In this document: piece after piece, positions 47,652 to 59,765 of the stretch
How the letters are laid out: every line of letters starts with the position of its first letter
Numbering within the stretch: the stretch's first letter is position 1
Assembly: GCA_003999685.1 (NCBI GenBank)
Contig: CP021231.1
Location: forward strand, 558,001-622,000
Reading direction: 5' to 3'
Origin: Taiwanofungus camphoratus
Lineage: Eukaryota > Basidiomycota > Agaricomycetes > Polyporales > Taiwanofungaceae
DNA length: 64,000 nucleotides
Notes under the pieces: model-generated
Told to the model about the DNA's origin: nothing
Databases searched by the model: none
What the model saw: the letters and a program-made list of their open reading frames with translations, nothing else
Made by a program: the position numbers and the translations under genes

Positions 47652-47810
47652 GATGGGGAAGGGAAAGGCAAAAGGGGAGAAAGGAGAAAAAGATAAGAGG
47701 CACCCACAATTAGCTTCTATCAGGATATCGCCCGCTTCGCAGATCGGACGCGATAGGCTACAAGTTCCCACGGTCGTGCACACTGACTGAGGGCAGTCAG
47801 GATTTCAATA

Positions 47811-47819
47811 GGGAGGAGG
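47811..47819 (+). other. Element A polypurine tract
   Basis: GGGAGGAGG directly before the right LTR, the usual plus-strand primer site. Its reverse complement stands at the same place in element B (50916-50924). Confidence 0.8.
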
Positions 47820-49426
47820 TGATGAGTCCCGTAGCCTCCTGGGCCCCGAATCGCGATTTTAGGAGCTTTCTAATCCCCCAACCGACCACTCTAAGACTCT
47901 CCTACAGCCTACGACAGGAGGGATAGGTTCCTATAATATTCCTAACGCCCCCTCTTCTTCCTAAACCCTCCTAACACCCTACGAAGTCTTGCGAAGTCAC
48001 ACGAGGTGCTACGAGATTTCGAATGCTAGACGCGAAGTCCCTAACTCCTGCTAAGTCCACTATCGGACACTGCCGGCCCTCCCATACTGTTCCATTGGAT
48101 CTAGGTCCTATCTACTACGTCACTCATCCCGGGCTTAGCTAAGAAGTCTTAGCTAAGTCTCTCCTAGCTCTTGTGATTGCAGCTACCTCCGATAGGCTCC
48201 GAAACGGTCCGAAGTTCCGGAAGCTGGACGTAGGAAGCCTTGTGCACCCCCATGGGTCTCGATCCTATGCCATAAGGTCATCCTAGGGCGTACCCACATG
48301 ACCCTCCACCCAGTTAGGACACCTCCTGCCCCGATTAGGCCAAGTCCCGCTGCTAAGAACTTCGTGCGCTCTTAGCCCGCTAAGATAGGTGATCACGGCG
48401 CATGGCTGCTATCGGATAGTCATCCCGCCCTCGTGAATGAAGTTGGTCACCTTTCTACCGTTCGTAGTTCCCCTGTTTCAGTTCCTAATTAGTTCCTATC
48501 CTCCTCGTGTTCACTTCGGAGTCCAGGCGTTTTAGTACACATTTCGGACTCGTAAGGATCACTTCGCGCAAGATTAGTTCACCTCACGCTCTCCTATTTA
48601 GTCAGAGGTAGTTTACTATGTACAAGAGAGACCCCTCAGTGCACGCTTCTCTCTTTGGAATACCAGTTCCCCTGTAGCTCCGATCTCAGGAAAGCGCCGC
48701 GAGTACAACCTTAGGAACGGTCCTAAGGTCCCTAAGTCTCCACCCCAGCTTCATTTCAGTACCTTTAAACTACGTCTACGCTCGCGATATATCTACGAAC
48801 CACGTCTACGCTTCCCGAACTACGCACTACGATCTACGAAAGTCGCCGTGACTTCGCACCCTTCGGCACCTCTTATAGCACCTATCCGGTGGGCCTCCGC
48901 CTTAGTTATACCCTTAGGCTCACGTTGCATTATCCCTACGTCCTACGAATAGCCCTACGACTCGCCCATAGCCTTAGTTACAGGCTATAGTACATCTCCC
49001 TACGCCCTCGAACTCTCCGACCTCTCCTACAGGTCTCCTACGCTAGCCAAACCTCGCCCACTTCGCTCTAACAAACTCCAAAACCTTACGCCCTTTAGCT
49101 AACTCTAACCAGAAGGACTTCGCAGCATCTACGAAGTCAGCTCGCGCAATTTAGCTAAAACTTCGAAGGACTTCGCAAAACCTCGAAGAACTTCGCATAC
49201 TTCGGAGGGCCTCGCAAGGCCTTAGGGATAGTATAGCACTTAGGAACAAGATCCTGTTGTGCAGGACCCTTGACCCCTTACTCCCCCACTTATAAAAACA
49301 AGACATACAGGTTTCCCGGTATCATACAGGTTGTAGCTCCTACCCTCACACCTTCACAGTTATCACACTACCCCCAGCCACGTTGCGGAGCACTCCCTAG
49401 GTACCAGGGTCCCCTAGGTCGTATCA
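47820..49426 (+). repeat. Element A right LTR
   Basis: 1,607 bp, same length as the left copy with no difference noticed by eye. Followed by the TCGC duplication and the rest of B's 3' LTR. Confidence 0.92.
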
Positions 49427-50915
49427 TCGCGCGAGCTGACTTCGTAGGCTGTATAGAGTTAGGGGGCAATAAGCCAATGGACTATAATTTCTACTAAACG
49501 GCAGAGGGTACGAGACTGCTGCGAAGTCCTTTTAGCTAGAGTTAGCTAAAGGGCGTAAGGTTTAGAGGTTTGTTAGAGCGAGGTGGGCGAGGTTTGGCTA
49601 GCGTAGGAGACTTGTAGGAGAGGTCGGATGGTTCGGAGAGCTAATACTTGGAATAGGAATGAGGGAACGAGGTTGCTGGAAGCTCTGAAGTGTCTGATGA
49701 CTTCGAGGTGTGGGTCGGAGAGTTCGAGGGTGTAGAGAGATGTACTATAGCCTGTAATGAAGGCTATGGGGGAGTCGTAGGGTTATTCGTAGGACGTAGG
49801 GATGACACAACGTGAGCCTAAGGGTATAACTAAGGCGGAGGCCCACCGGATAGGTGCTATAAGAGGTGCTGAAGGGTGCGAAGTCACGGCGACTTTCGTA
49901 GATCGTAGTGCGTAGTTCGGGAAGCGTAGACGTGGTTCATAGATATATCGCGAGCGTAGACGTAGTTCAAAGGTACTGAAACGAAGCTGGGGTGGAGACT
50001 TAGGGACCTTAGGACCGTTCCTAAGGTTGTACTCGCGGCGCTTTCCTGAGATCGGAGCTACAGGGGAACTGGTATTCCAAAGAGAGAAGCATGCACTGAG
50101 GGGTCTCTTTCGTACATAGTAAACTACCTCTGACTAAATAGGGGAGCGTGAGGTGAACTAATCTTGCACGAAGTGATCCTTACGAGTCCGAAATGTGTAC
50201 TAAAACGCATGGACTCCGAAGTGAACACGAGGGGGATAGGAACTAATTAGGAACTGAAACAGGGGAACTACGAACGGTAGAAAGGTGACCAACTTCATTC
50301 ACGAGGGCGAGATGACTATCCGAGAGCAGCCATGCGCCGTGATCACCTATCTTAGCGGGCTAAGACCGCACAAAGTTCTTAGCAGTGGGACTTGGCCTAA
50401 TCGGGGCAGGAGGTGTCCTAACTGGGTGGAGGGTCATATGGGTACGCCCTAGGATGACCTTATGGCATAGGATCGAGACCCATGGGGGTGCACAAGGCTT
50501 CCTAAGTCCAACTTCCGGAACTTCGGACCGTTTCAGAGCCTATCGGAGGTAGCTGCAATCACAAGAGCTAGAAGAGACTTAGCTAAGACTTCTTAGCTAA
50601 GCCCGGTATGAGTGACGTAGTAGATAGGACCTAGATCCAATGGAACAGTATGGGAGGGCCGGCAGTGTCCGATAGTGGACTTAGCAGGAGTTAGGGACTT
50701 CGCGTCTAGCATTCGAAATCTCGTAGCACCTCGTGTGACTTCGCCAGACTTTGTAGGGTGTTAGGAGGGTTTAGGAAGGAGAGGGGGCGTTAGGAATATT
50801 ATAGGAACCTATCCCTCCTGTCGTAGGCTGTAGAAGAGTCTTAGAGTGGTCGGTTGGGGGATTAGAAAGCTCCTAAATTCACGATTCGGGGCCCAGAAGG
50901 CTACGGGACTCATCA
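49427..50915 (-). repeat. Element B 3' LTR, proximal fragment
   Basis: Continues the LTR begun at 37135-37416. It carries extra segments relative to B's 5' LTR within about 49,440-49,740; otherwise the two are very similar. Ends at GGGACTCATCA, next to the reversed purine tract. Confidence 0.86.
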
Positions 50916-51083
50916 CCTCCTCCCTATTGAAATCCTGACTGCCCTCAGTCAGTGTGCGCGACCGTGGGAACTTGTAGCCTATCGCGTCCGATCTGCGAAG
51001 CGGGCGATATCCTGATAGAAGCTAATCGTGGGTGCCTCTTATCTTTTTCTCCTTTCCCCCCTTTTGCCTTTCCCTTCCCCATC

Positions 51084-52446
51084 ATGTTTGATGATATGGA
51101 CTCTGATGGTGTTAGCCTAGCTCACAGCGATGTCCTGGCGCTCCTCGATTCTCGTCCGGAGGGTGTAGCGGAGGCCGAAGATTACTTGCGGTGGGCGAGG
51201 AACTTAGGACGTCGTGTGGTACGTGTTCTCCTCGAGCGCTCGCTACATTGTCTTCACTGTGTTATAGGGTAACTGGCGGGTCCTGTCTCAGGCCTCAAAC
51301 GCTCCTGCCGATCCTATCTTAGAGGCCACCATCATCGAAGGTTTGACGGCGATCCTCCCTCTCGCGGACTCGTCGTGGATCTCGTGGGCCCGCACCGGCT
51401 TCCCTCAGTTCGCCGCTATGCTTCAAGAGCGAGACGCACAGCGCGAACTTGCCCGCGCAACCGAACGACTTCGCGTGGAGGCGGCCGAGCGCGCTGCCCA
51501 ACTTGCGGCTTCGTCTTCTGCTCCTTCGCCAGCCCCTAGTCGTACCTCATTGCGCACTCGTCGTCCCTCAGCTTGGGCCAAGGCAGCAGCTTCTACTCGC
51601 GCGGCTTCCCAGGCCAGCTCGATCATGGCCTCCGTTTCTAGCGGCCAAGTCGGCGAACTCGCCTCGTCCACGAGTTCGGATGTCTTCGTAGGGGTCCCTC
51701 CTACTCAGGGGAAGGACACTGCGAAGGCGAAGGCTCCTCCGACGCCCGAAGCCCTGGCTAACATGGTGAAGGTGGCAGAGCATCGGCGAACCCATGTGAA
51801 GGTGAGTGCACATCTTTTTCGTGACTGTTCGCGACTTATCATCGCTACCTAGTGCGATCGCTGCAGCACCTACACCACCGACTTCGAGTGCGAACTCCCT
51901 GTGGGTGCCGTGAAGTGCGGTAAGTGCCTGCGAGAGTCGCAGGGGTGTTATTGGGGCGGGTTCTCTGTAAACGGTAAGGAGCGCGGAGTGCGCGTTTCGA
52001 AGCACGGTAGGGCTTCTCGTGCCCTCGTTATCGCGTCATTGCTGATGTTAGGACGTCCCCTAGCTGCGGGCCAACCTCCTCAGGTGTCCCCGCCTCGCGC
52101 CCGCGAGTCCAAGAAGGCGAAGTCGACCCCTGCGCCTACGATGTCGCTCGAGGCCTCGCTGGCCCTTAACGGTGCCGAATACTTGGACGGCCTTACCCCT
52201 GCGCATCAAGCCGTTGTCGAAGGCCTCTGGTATGACCGTGCGATGGCCGAGAGTCGCGCGATGCGTCTCGAAGACTACATCTCGGGACTCTATCGTGCCG
52301 AAACCGCCCTAACCAGTCGTACGCCTGCGCCGCTCGACTTGAGCTCTCTCCCCCTTCCTTGCCGTCGCGTTGCCGCCTCCTCCACTGATCCTGGTCCCTC
52401 CGGTGAGTCCGAGCAGGATGAGGAAGATGCCGAGGCCGAGGTTTAG
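51084..52446 (+). CDS. Element B antisense accessory gene (cysteine-cluster protein)
   Basis: Same organisation as in element A: a first block from MFDDMDSDGVSLAHSDVLAL, a middle Ala/Ser/Arg-rich block, and a last block with CDRCSTYTTDFECEL, VKCGKCLRESQGC and the acidic end. Compared with A it shows scattered substitutions and a length difference in the ERL..VEA..ERAAQ stretch that is a multiple of three, which is what selection on a coding region would allow. It runs opposite to B's gag-pol, so both elements keep the gene and its antisense orientation. Confidence 0.72.
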
Positions 52447-52982
52447 AAGATGGGGGGGGGGTTCGTAGTTCGTCGTCTCGCCCGTTCCGTATCTGTCGCA
52501 CCAACGTGCTGTATTCTCTCTCGTTGTGCGTCCCTTTGCTAGGGACCTTTTCCAATATGTGTACAATAGTCTGAATATAGCGGACGCAAACGTCGTCCTT
52601 GTGAAAAAGTTTCTAAGTGCGTGAAGTAACCAAACAACACAGAGATGAATTAGAAGACTTAGGGGGATAAAATGCGCTCATTTAGGCTCAGTAAATCATC
52701 ATGGCCTTGAAGGGCTTAAGGCCCCTCGTGCAATCTTCGCTCCGCTTGGCATTTTAGGAGCCTTTAGAACGATATTGCGACTTCGTGAGTTGAATCACTA
52801 TAGTAAAAAGTCGGAGATGTTGTAAGTAAAAATTCGTAGACATTCGGGACTTCGTAGCTGTCAAAACTGAGTGGGGGCTTGTTGGGGAAAGTAAAACATG
52901 ACCAAAGGGTAAGCGAAAAGTAAAATGGACGTAGCGTAATCTTAGCTAAAGTCGGGGTATTGTCGATTGCTCCTCTGATTCT

Positions 52983-55900
52983 TTAGTGAGCTTCGGATGG
53001 ACTAGAGCCGGACTTAGGAGAGTAGGGATACGATCCTAGTTCTTCGTCATCGCCTTGGGTGGTAGTCAGCTCTAATTTGCGAAGTCGTTCCGTCGACACG
53101 TCCAAGAGTTCAGTAGGAAGTTCGAGAGCTTTTCGCGCTAAGTAGGGGATGATTCGGAAGGCTGCTGTAGGCCTGTCGAGTACCGAACCATCCAATTCGC
53201 ATAGGATATAAGCACCACCTTTGTTCCTAGATACCACGAGTACTGGGCCGAGGTAGCGAGGTCGCATCTTCCGATTTAGGGACTTTTCTATCTGTGTGTT
53301 GCGAATTAGTACTAAATCGCCCTTCTCGAAGTTGAAATCGTGGATGGAGTGCTTATGCTTTTCTTCGAATCGCAGAGCAGCTTGTCTTCGCACTTCGTAG
53401 ACCTTCGAATGTAGTTCCGCTACCTGAGTCACCCGCTTTTGCAATGCGATAGCTCGACGTGCGATAAGATCGGTCGTGGATAGCATAGAAGACGGAGGAG
53501 GAAGGATATAGGTGGCCTCTACGACGTCCAAAGGGATAACAGGGTGGGTGCCAGTGACCGCAAAATAGGGCGAACATCCCATGCGCTTTCGAGTTGTGAT
53601 CCTTTCGGACCAGAAGACTGAGTACGTTGCCTGAGACCATTTAGATTCTTCGCCATCCACGGCCTTGAATAGAGCCTGCCTAACATCGAAGTGAGGCCTC
53701 TCCACCAGTCCATTGGCACGCGAATTGTATCCGCTAATTCGGATGTGTCGTAGCTGGTACTTCTTCGCTATGTAGTTCGTGGCTTTTACGAAGGGAGCGC
53801 CGTTGTCCGTGACTATCTCCGATAGCGCGCCCCACCTACAAACAAAGTCTTCGAAGAGCCATTCTGCCAAAGCTTTAGCTGTCTCCTTGCGAAGCATCCA
53901 AAATTCGGGGTACTGGGTTAGAGAACACCGGCCTTGCACCAAGTACCTAAATCCGTTAGAAGGGGGCATATGCATGGTATCTATATGAACCTTTGCGAAA
54001 ATCGGAGCGGGCATAGCGACCGTAGGAGGGATTAGGATCTGCCGCACTTGGCGAATCTGGCATAGGTGGCAGCTTCGAACATACCAGGCAATGTCGATAT
54101 GATGGTAGGGCCACCAAAACCGCTCCGAAATCAGCACCTTCGTAGCGTGTATTCCTCGATGCGCGACTGTATCGTGACATTCTCAGAGGATTCGTAGACG
54201 ATCTGCCTGCTTTACAACTAGTTTGTGAGCTCCTTGTGGATCTTTGCGCCATAGTATGTCCTCATCAAGGAAGAATAGAAGACAGTATTTTACGAAACCT
54301 TCGTATTCTGAATCTGATAGGTTGGCAGGTCTCACGAGGCTTCGTAGGAATTTTGCTACTAAGTCAAGTCTTGCGTCAGCTTCCTTGGCCATTTCGGATC
54401 TTGGGACACTATCGTAGCTCTCCTCCTCCCTATTGAAACCTTGGCTGTCCTCAGCCAACTCGGAGGCGAAGGTTGGAGCTATCGGAGGTGTGGGGGTTGT
54501 GATAGGAATGTTAGAGGCGAATTCGTAAGGGAATAGGGTAGAAATTGATGGTATAGGATGGAAAGGGGGGGCTTGGATGTGATGTAGAAACGAGTGCATT
54601 TTGTCTATCCAGTCTTCGAAGTCTTCTTCGCTGCTCTCTTCTTGATCTCCTGGCTGGGGGGTTCGTCTTGATAGTCCGTCTGGTCCATGCATCGTACCTG
54701 GTACATGTACTAGGGTGAAATGGAATGTTAGAATCGATACGATCCAGCGATTTATACTCACGCTGGGTGCGATGTCCGGATTTTGCAACATCCCTTTGAT
54801 ATAGCGTGCGTCAACCTCTACTATAAGGTTCCTAACTCCGATTAGGTAGATTCGTAGTACGCGAAGTGCTCGAAACAATCCGTAGATCTCTAACTTCGGT
54901 TGCGAGAACCTCCACTCGCGATCATTTAGGGTGATGGATCCGAAACGATTGTAGAATCGAACTTTAGGGTTGTCCTCATCGCATTGGCAAAGGTGATAGC
55001 CAACTGCAATATAGGAGGTGTCAACCGCTAAGATCACGGGCGCACCTGACAAATAGTTAATGGATCGGAGAGCTGGAGAGGACAGCAAAGCATCCTTAAG
55101 GTCCTCTTGCGCTGCGATTTGCGCTGGACCAAATTCGAAGGGTACTGCCTTTCGTGTTAGGCGTACTAAGGCATCTGCACGATGTGCGAAGTTTCGGATG
55201 AAGATACGGATCACTCCAATGGTTCCTAAAAAGGCTCGAACGTCAGATAGGGTCGCACAAGGTCCCCAGTTGCGTATGGCTGCAACACGAGACTCGTCCG
55301 GTAGGCGACCTTCTGGAGTACACCGATGCCCTACAACGGTGATTTTGCGGGCAATTAGAATGCTTTTAACTCCAGAAAAGGTACCTCCTGCATAGCGCAT
55401 GTGTGTGACTATCCTATTGAGGTTCGTAAAATGTTCCCAAACAAACTTTCGAATGCCTGGGTTCTCCGAAATAGGTACGAGATCGTACGAACTTTCAGGG
55501 CCTTTGACCGGAACATTGTCGATATAGGGAACTGTTAGGTGAGGAATTTCGGGCTGTAGGATGTGCGTAACATCATCGTGGAAGATAGGGACCAAGTTGG
55601 TCCACCCCATAGGTAGAGTGACCAATCTCATAGCTCCGAAAGGTGTTTGAAATGTCGTAAGATCGCGCGAAGTCTCCGCTATTAAGCGTTCATCATAGCC
55701 TACATATAGATCCAACATAGCACCACAAGGTCGTCCTCCGAACTGTTCTGCGAGGTGTTCGGGAGTCGGGGGAACGCCTGAGTGTTGAATCGTGACAGCG
55801 TTTAGGGGTTCCAGGCTATGTACAAGGCGTAGGGACTTTCCGTCTTTCTTCACCACACAAAACCATCGTGAACGATAGGAAGAATTTGAAGGTTCGTAGA

Positions 55901-58900
55901 CCCCAGCTGCGATCTTCTTTTTGATGATTGCGCACACTTCGTTGTAGATTCCAGGTGGGATAGGAATGTTCTTTTGTACCCATGGCGTGTGCGGTACTAC
56001 TGGAAAGTCAATGGGAGGGAAGTACTCCGGCTTGAAGCACCCCCTTTCGGAGTCATTCCAAGCGAACGCATCAGCGTGTAGGGTCATAAAATGATGTAGT
56101 AGGTCCCTCTCTGCTGGTTGTAGGAAGTCTCCACTGTGTAGCTTGTCCGTGAGATCGTGCCGTTCTTGCGTATATCGCGAAGTAGGTTCGAAAGGTGGTG
56201 GAGTCGGTGATAGGGTAGGCATCGTCGCTAAAGGGTCGCCTTTAATTTCGCGAATGATTCGGAATCGTTCGTCCAATGCTCCCAGAATAGGGCGAGTCTT
56301 CAGCGCTACAGGCTTGTACTTCTTTTTCGATGCTGCAAATGTAGGAATAGGGGAAGAATCTGACAACTTAGGAAGGGATACCATCGGATTAGGAGCAAGG
56401 GAAGGTCTTCGGGCTGACTTCGTGACCTTCGTAGCGTTCCTGTGACCTGGAATGGGGATAGAGGATATGTCTTTAGAGGCGGAAAGCGAAAGCATAGGGA
56501 GAGAATTCGGATTATCGTGTGAAAGGGAGGGAGCCTCGTGCGGTGTTGCTGCTGCTAGAAAGCCAGATAGCCACCTAGTATGATCAGCAGGACCTTCCGA
56601 GACTTTCGAAGTTTTGCTAAAATAGAGAGACTGCAGATAGCTAGACACAGAGTTAGAGACTGATAGATAGAGCGCAGGAACAGAATTGTTATCTGCTGCA
56701 TTTACAGCAGCGAAAGACACGATTTTAGGGGTATCAGATTCGTACTCAACGACCAGGGCGACCTCTCCTTGATTTCTCAAATCCTCAAAATCTAAAAACC
56801 CGATCGCAAATGATTCGAAGAGTTCACGTGGGGGCAACTATGATGATGGGCTGGTAAGAACTTTTGACGTCCTCAAGGCATCGTAGGGATGGTCGCGACT
56901 TCGCTCGTGTTCGGGCATACGATCGTGATGGTCTGCTCCTCGTTTCCGAAGTTCTTAACCACACTCTCGGTTACCACATCAAAGGGACGGCCTAGAAGGA
57001 TATCGTAGGAGGGATTGCGTATGACGTGCATCTGTAGGTACAACACGATGTCGCCTACTTGGAACGAGACATTTTGAACCAGTCCTAAGGAACGGTCAAT
57101 ACTGCCATTAGCAGACTGCATATTTAGCTGCACGGAAGGGTCGTAGATTAGTCCTAAGGCATGACAGACTTGCTCTGACATCGCAACCACTTGTGACCCA
57201 GGGTCCACGATGCATTCGATTCGCTCTTTGTTGTCGATTAGGGCTTCGATAGAATGGATAGAGTTCGAGTCGCGGGCTACTATAATTTCGGAGGGTTCTT
57301 CCTTTCCGGGTACGTGTCGTAAGTACGTTTCGTAGGGGTCTGGAATGATGGTCGAACCAGGGACAAGGGGTTCACCGTGGCACGATAGTTCGGAGGTTGC
57401 TAGCGTCGTTTTAGAAGCGAGATCGTCTGAGAGTTCCGTAATTTGAGCCATATGAGTAGCCTTAGGATCCATAGGCACACGTTTAGGGGTGACAGCTTCG
57501 CGATATCGCGCACGAACATCCGGGGATATAGATAGTAGCTCCTCGGGCGTTAGTGTAACCACTGGTGTTCTCATAGATCGCGCGAATATTTCCTCTGTAA
57601 GTTTCTCCTGATGAACCGGTGTGATCGTCTTATAGGCCACGTCCTTGCCCTTGTCTGCTGTAGGCTTTGGAGCTGCTGCGAAATTTCGAAGATTCGGAGG
57701 TGCGTAAGTAGCATCTCGAGCACTAGCGAAAGGATGTACTGGTGGAGTGGGCGGTGGAACAGCTGCCTGTGATGCGGGTTGGGCTGGTACGTTAGGTGTA
57801 GACGAGGCATGCTCCGATGAGTTCGTGGGTGGGTCGGACGCATTCGCAGGCTTCGGAGGTGAAGGCGCTGAATTAGAAGGATAATTGGATCGCCTTAGAA
57901 TGGTAGAAGGGGTCTGGTTCTGCGCCTCCGCCACTGGGGCATCTTGGTTAGCAGGGGGATCCATTACTGGATGCTGAGCGCGTCCTATCGGAGGTGCATT
58001 GGCTAAAGGTGGGTTTCTAGGATCAGACTGCGCGTTAGGAGCACCCTGCCTTCTGCGCTGGGGTACTTCCACACCATCGAAGACTTCGCGACGTCTCCGA
58101 AGTTGGTAAATCTTGTGTTCTAAAGCGGCTATACGATCCTCGGCGGATAGTGAGAATGCAGGCACATTTAGGCGATTGTCGATTTCGAATAGGAGCTGTG
58201 GGGAGGAATTCGTGCCATTTCGTCGATGATATTCGTAAAGTCTATTGCGAATCGTACGTCCTGGGATCGTTCTGGGTACGAAATTTCCATTTGGCAGTAC
58301 TATCTTTCCATCTGGGTTGCGCTTGCACTTGCCATCCTTGATGTCTTGCTCAATGTGCTTGCAACACCTAGTGCAGCAGTCCAAGTTCCCGCAATAGTGA
58401 CAGTACTGGCCTTCTACATGAGTGTGCTCGCCACGCAAGCTGTCCAATCGAGGGGGTTGCTGGTTCGCAAGAACAGGAGCTAGCGCACTGGTTACGGACT
58501 TTGTGAGGATCTCTGCGAACGTTTGTAGATCCTCTATCTTTAGCGATGAGCCCCCCACGGGCACGGCAGTGGTCGAAGCAGTTACAGTCGTAGCAGAGGT
58601 AAGAGTCGTAGAAGTACCAAGGAGTACAAACTTCGCTGCGCTATGTAGCTGGTCCAAGGTGTAGGGATCATCGGGTAAGTGATCAGGGAACTTTAGCTGT
58701 AACCTAGTAGACACGCGAGCCCATAGCGAAGGCTGGAAGGCCCTCGCGAAAGCACGGCTTTGCTCGATAGTAGACAACCTATTCTTTGAAATTAGATACT
58801 TCGTGATGGCATAAAACTCACGATAAAAGCTTCCTAAGTCTGCCGCATTGTTGATTCCAATTCTAGCACGTTCTCCTATCAACTGATCCAAGTCGGACAT

Positions 58901-59725
58901 AGACCACATTCTATCGTCCTCTGTGCCTGGGTAGAGGCTTCTAATCTCCTTCTTGAAGTCTTCGTAGGTCTTCGTGACATCGGAACACTCAGGGAGGGAC
59001 TCCCATAGGTCCGAAACATCGATAGAAGGGTAGCGAGTAGTCCAGTGTTTCTTTGTTGCCTCATCCGCTATCTGGCAGCGGACAAAAAGTGACTCTAAGT
59101 CCTGGAAATACCTTCGGATGGTTCTAGGCTGGTCAGAATCGAAGGTGGGGGATGTACGATCTCCTTGAGGTGGCATGAGTGGAGGTGCGTTCATGGTTGA
59201 CACAGAAATAGGATATAGGGGATTAGCTAAAATGGGTGCGGTCAAAGATGGGTTCGATGCTGAGTTGATGCTAGCTGAAGAAGATTGGGTCGTAGAAGCG
59301 TCGGAAAGTGTAATAGAAGGAATCGGAGGGGAACGCGAAGCTGATGGGAGCGTAGAGGATAGCTGAGGGGATTCCGGTAAATGGACTAAGATAGGGTCAG
59401 ACGCTGAAGAAGGACCGCTTTCTTTGGAGGTGTTAGAAAGCTCAGAGGACGTGGACTGAGGTTCGAAGTCCTCAATTGGTGAGTCTTCGGACGTGGTAAG
59501 CGTGTCTAGAGACCCTTCGAAAAGAGCCTCGAAGTCGGGGGTCAATTCGGAAGATTCGAGTGTAGAAATGATATCGGAGGGGATAGTTGTAGATGTTCGC
59601 GAAGAGGTGCTTCGTGGAAGGCCTGCTTGAGTGTAGTAACGATAGCCGACCTGAAAGAACTCGGATAGTAACTGATCGCTGTTTCTTGGAGAGGACTGGT
59701 TAGACGTAGGATGATCTGAAGGCAA
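52983..59725 (-). mobile_element. Element B gag-pol region
   Basis: Carries the same gag, Cys/His cluster, protease, reverse transcriptase (YIDNV-type active-site block), RNase H and integrase segments as element A in the same order. Gag lies at about 56873-59725 and pol at about 52983-56837. It looks almost whole with perhaps one or two breaks. Confidence 0.88.
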
Positions 59726-59765
59726 TGAAATCTTGACTGCTCCCCCTCGCGGTGGGCTCCAGAAA

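Larger units (their letters stand above)
37417..49426 (+). mobile_element. Element A: full-size Ty3/Gypsy LTR element, plus strand
   Basis: Two 1,607-bp LTRs (37417-39023, 47820-49426; TG...CA) show no difference in the stretches I compared. TCGC flanks the element on both sides (37413-37416, 49427-49430). A primer-binding-like TGGAGCCCACCG follows the left LTR by four bases, and the purine tract GGGAGGAGG (47811-47819) touches the right LTR. Interior: gag with a protease, an overlapping pol, about 530 bp of non-coding DNA, then an accessory gene on the opposite strand. At 12.0 kb it is large for its group, mainly because of the long LTRs and the accessory gene. It looks whole and is the youngest layer. 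Confidence 0.93.
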
